From: Acidimicrobiia bacterium
GTDB taxonomy: Bacteria; Actinomycetota; Acidimicrobiia; Acidimicrobiales; Ilumatobacteraceae
Assembly (NCBI GenBank): GCA_013815505.1
Contig: JACDGA010000107.1
Location: 1 to 6,514 of the forward strand
DNA length: 6,514 nt
Reading direction: 5' to 3'
The position numbers and the translations under genes were made by a program. Under the pieces are notes generated by a model, which saw nothing but the letters and a program-made list of their open reading frames with translations, ran no database searches and was not told the DNA's origin. This document shows, piece by piece, positions 4,400 to 6,514 of the stretch. Numbering within the stretch: the first letter of the stretch is position 1; each line of letters begins with the position of its first letter.

Positions 4400-5320
4400 G
4401 TGGGTGAGTCCGTCGAGTTCGCGATCGGCGAACGCACGCTCAAGCTCACGAACCTCGACAAGGCGCTGTACCCAACGGGCTTCACGAAGTCCGAGATCAT
4501 CGAGTACTACGCCCGCGTCGCACCCGTGATGATCCCTCACCTCGCAGGGCGGTGCATCACGCTGAAGCGATTCCCCGACGGGTCCGGCAAGGAGGGGTTC
4601 TTCGAGAAGCGTTGCCCGACGCATCGCCCAGACTGGGTCGATGTCGCCGAGGGTCCCGGTGACCGGCGGGGCGGCGTGTACTACTGCCGGCTCGAGGAGC
4701 CCGCAGCGCTCGTGTGGACGGCCAACCTCGCGGCACTCGAGCTGCACGCGCCGATGGCGCTGGCGGACGACCTTGCGGCGCCACGGGCGATCGTGTTCGA
4801 CCTCGACCCCGGCGCACCCGCCGGCATCCGCGAATGCTGCGAGGTGGCGCTCGCGGTCCGTGAGGTGCTCGCTGTCGCGAAGCTGGAGGGCTACGTGAAG
4901 ACATCGGGCTCGAAGGGGATGCAGCTGTATGTGCCGCTCAACACCCCGGCGCGGGCGAAGCACACACCGACCCACGAGGACGCCTCCGACTTCGCGTTGG
5001 CCGTGGCGCAGGTGGTCGAGCGTCAGCTGCCCGGTCGCACCACGACCGTCATGGCGAAGGCGCAGCGACCGGGCAAGATCTTCATCGACTACTCGCAGAA
5101 CGCCTTCCACAAGACGACGATCGCGCCGTACTCGCTTCGCGCTCGCGACGAGCCGACGGCGTCGACGCCGGTGACGTGGGACGAGGTCGAGGCGGGCGCT
5201 GCGGGCGACCTCGAGCTGCGTTTCGAGGCCGATGCCGTGCTCGCCAGGGTGGAGGCCGACGGCGACCACTTCGCCGACGTGCTGACCACGCGCCAGACCA
5301 TCCTGGCGCTCGGCACATGA
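4400..5320 (+). CDS. ligD: stand-alone LigD polymerase/primase domain protein
   Basis: This 306-residue protein is the archaeo-eukaryotic primase-type polymerase domain of LigD without ligase or phosphoesterase modules. Key features: LTNLDKALYP (16-25), YYARVAPVMIPHLAGR (36-51), TLKRFPDG (54-61), FFEKRCPTHRPDWV (67-80), WTANLAALELH (106-116, His116), the catalytic pair FDLDPG (133-138, Asp134 and Asp136), KTSGSKGMQLYVPL (167-180), GKIFIDYSQN (225-234, Asp230) and KTTIAPYSLR (238-247). In NHEJ this domain adds nucleotides, preferring ribonucleotides, and fills gaps at Ku-bound ends. Position 175 is Gln where M. tuberculosis LigD has His in SKGLHLY. The FFEKRCPTHRP segment and the stand-alone form resemble the separate actinobacterial PolD-type enzymes. 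The GTG start at 4400 follows the ku stop by 12 bp without a Shine-Dalgarno, so translation is probably coupled. The ligase partner must be encoded elsewhere. Confidence 0.93.
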   Translation: MGESVEFAIGERTLKLTNLDKALYPTGFTKSEIIEYYARVAPVMIPHLAGRCITLKRFPDGSGKEGFFEKRCPTHRPDWVDVAEGPGDRRGGVYYCRLEEPAALVWTANLAALELHAPMALADDLAAPRAIVFDLDPGAPAGIRECCEVALAVREVLAVAKLEGYVKTSGSKGMQLYVPLNTPARAKHTPTHEDASDFALAVAQVVERQLPGRTTTVMAKAQRPGKIFIDYSQNAFHKTTIAPYSLRARDEPTASTPVTWDEVEAGAAGDLELRFEADAVLARVEADGDHFADVLTTRQTILALGT

Positions 5321-6514
5321 ACCGCCGCCTCGGACGCCCGCGGGGCGTGCTCGCACCACTCACCGTCGCTGCGCTCGCCGTCTCGGCGTGTGCGTCGGCG
5401 CGCGACAGCAGCGAGAACTCGTCCTCGCCGTCGATCGGCGCGCCCGTCGTGGCGACCACCACCGATGTGCCGCCCGCGTCCTCCGAGACGGACGCGTCGA
5501 ACACCGCGGTGCCGGCCTCCTCGACTGTGCCACCGTCCGGGCCGTCGTCCGGGCCGTCGACGACGACCACGAGGCCGAAGCCGACGACCACCACGACGAC
5601 GACACCGCCGCTGCAAGAGATCGACTGGGACGTGTTCGACTTCTCGCTCACCGACCAGATCGTCAACGGCGGGTCGCGCGCCGCCTCGATCGCCGTCGCC
5701 CTCGACGGCCGGATCGTCCATCGCGGCGCGTACGGCCAGCGGGTTCCGGGCGAGGCGCTCGCGCCGTCGGATCGCTTCCGCGTCGCCAGCATCTCGAAGC
5801 CGATCCTGTCGGCAACCGTGCTGCGCCTCGTCGACGAGGGTGAGCTCTCGCTCGACGAGCCGGTGCTCGAAATGGTGGCCCAGCACCTCGGCGTGCCGCT
5901 CACGGATCCGCGTGCGGCGCGGGTCACGGTGCGCCAGCTGCTCGCGCACACATCGGGATTCGGCGAGTTCGAGAACGAGTTGTTCTACGCAGGGTCGATG
6001 TCGTGCCCGCACGCGGCGTCGATCGCGTTCGCCGAGGCGCTCGACGCCGGGCCCGGCAAGGACTACCTCTACAGCAACATGAACTTCTGCCTCCTCGGAC
6101 TCGTTGTCGAGGCGGCACAGGACACGCCGTTCCAGCGGGTCGTGCAGCGCGAGGTACTTCGTCCCGTCGGCGTCACCGACATGCGCACCGCCGGTACGCG
6201 CGACGTGCGAGCCAACGACGTCCTCCACGACGTCGCACCCGGGCGCACGTTCATGGAGACGCTCGGTGCGGCGGGCACGTGGATCGCGACCCCGAGCGAC
6301 ATCGTCAAGTTCGGTGATTCGCTCGACCCTGCGAAACCGGGCGCACACCCTGTGTCGCGACGGACGCTGGCGACGATGCGCAAGCCGTCGTCGCCGCGGG
6401 CGCCCGGCACGCCGCGACGCGACCTCTGGTACGGCCTCGGACTGATGGTGTGGCGCGACGGGTCGTTCGGTCACACCGGCAGCCTGGAGAACACGCACGC
6501 CATGTTCCTCGTAC
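5317..6514 (+). CDS. serine beta-lactamase/DD-peptidase-like lipoprotein, C-terminus cut by window edge
   Basis: The frame is open for 399 codons from ATG 5317 to the edge, and the ATG overlaps the polymerase stop as ATGA. The N-terminus is a type II signal peptide: basic MNRRLGRPRG, hydrophobic core (residues 11-21) and lipobox VSAC with Cys25 as the lipid site. Next comes a low-complexity Ser/Pro/Thr linker (26-98), including an almost pure Thr stretch with RPKP in the middle (82-96). From about 102 comes a beta-lactamase-family domain: FRVASISKPI with SxxK at Ser158/Lys161, QLLAHTSGF after it, YSN at Tyr252-Asn254 and HTG at His386-Gly388. All three active-site motifs of class C-like beta-lactamases, DD-peptidases and EstB-type esterases are present, so it is probably active outside the membrane on cell-wall peptides or esters. 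The substrate is not resolvable. Antibiotic resistance should not be assumed. Confidence 0.9.
   Translation, partial: MNRRLGRPRGVLAPLTVAALAVSACASARDSSENSSSPSIGAPVVATTTDVPPASSETDASNTAVPASSTVPPSGPSSGPSTTTTRPKPTTTTTTTPPLQEIDWDVFDFSLTDQIVNGGSRAASIAVALDGRIVHRGAYGQRVPGEALAPSDRFRVASISKPILSATVLRLVDEGELSLDEPVLEMVAQHLGVPLTDPRAARVTVRQLLAHTSGFGEFENELFYAGSMSCPHAASIAFAEALDAGPGKDYLYSNMNFCLLGLVVEAAQDTPFQRVVQREVLRPVGVTDMRTAGTRDVRANDVLHDVAPGRTFMETLGAAGTWIATPSDIVKFGDSLDPAKPGAHPVSRRTLATMRKPSSPRAPGTPRRDLWYGLGLMVWRDGSFGHTGSLENTHAMFLV

Noticed and set aside
3455..5359. A 634-codon open frame on the minus strand, antisense to ku and the polymerase gene
   Set aside because: It is Arg/Leu/Val/His-rich, has no recognisable domain and mirrors the codon structure of two unmistakable plus-strand genes. 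Long antisense frames are expected in GC-rich genes.
5560..5604. ACG/ACC codon repeats that look like a microsatellite
   Set aside because: They stay in frame and encode the Thr-rich linker of the lipoprotein, with mixed synonymous codons, so they are explained by the protein.
5089..6498. A 469-codon minus-strand frame opposite the serine hydrolase
   Set aside because: It is Arg-rich low-complexity sequence with poly-Arg and poly-Val/Gly runs that mirror the Thr linker. The plus-strand frame carries a lipobox and all active-site motifs.
1..6514. CRISPR arrays, tRNA/rRNA genes, insertion sequences, attachment sites, phage or defence-system genes
   Set aside because: No regularly spaced repeats, cloverleaf-like sequence, transposase or integrase motifs, or long terminal repeats were found. 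Composition appears even across the window.

Overview
The window is very GC-rich, about two-thirds G+C by eye, with strong G/C preference at third codon positions and no mobile-element, CRISPR or RNA-gene signature. A DUF3039 protein, a Ku gene next to a stand-alone LigD-type polymerase, Thr-rich linkers on secreted lipoproteins and several apparently leaderless genes all point to a high-GC actinobacterium. The style is reminiscent of Acidimicrobiia such as Ilumatobacter, but that placement is inference.

Left block (1-1329). On the minus strand, a DUF3039 gene (154-447) overlaps by four bases (TTGA) an alpha/beta-hydrolase gene that runs off the left edge. Divergent from it is a 43-residue putative membrane peptide (565-696). 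That peptide gene ends 3 bp from the stop of a convergent HD-domain phosphohydrolase gene (700-1329). A perfect 17-bp inverted repeat spans both stop codons.

Middle block (1330-2605, minus strand). A lipoprotein gene (1967-2605) is followed by an unrecognised 153-residue protein (1442-1903) with a clear Shine-Dalgarno sequence. Next comes a 112-bp spacer, before the HD gene, with a hairpin and two copies of a palindromic octamer. The lipoprotein gene is divergent from an eight-helix membrane protein (2652-3518) across only 46 bp, where both genes appear to have back-to-back -10 elements.

Right block (3593-6514, plus strand). Ku (3593-4387), a stand-alone LigD polymerase/primase domain (4400-5320) and a lipid-anchored serine beta-lactamase/DD-peptidase-like protein (5317 to the edge, partial) are packed with a 12-bp gap and an ATGA overlap, so they probably form one transcript. 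Ku binds double-strand DNA ends. The LigD polymerase domain extends and fills ends for non-homologous end joining. No ligase or phosphoesterase domain is encoded here, so the joining ligase must lie elsewhere. Upstream of ku is a sequence that closely resembles a Gram-positive LexA/SOS box.

No clearly undescribed system is visible. The points most worth following are the SOS-like box before the ku operon, the split polymerase-only NHEJ arrangement coupled to an exported hydrolase, and the paired octamer upstream of the HD gene.
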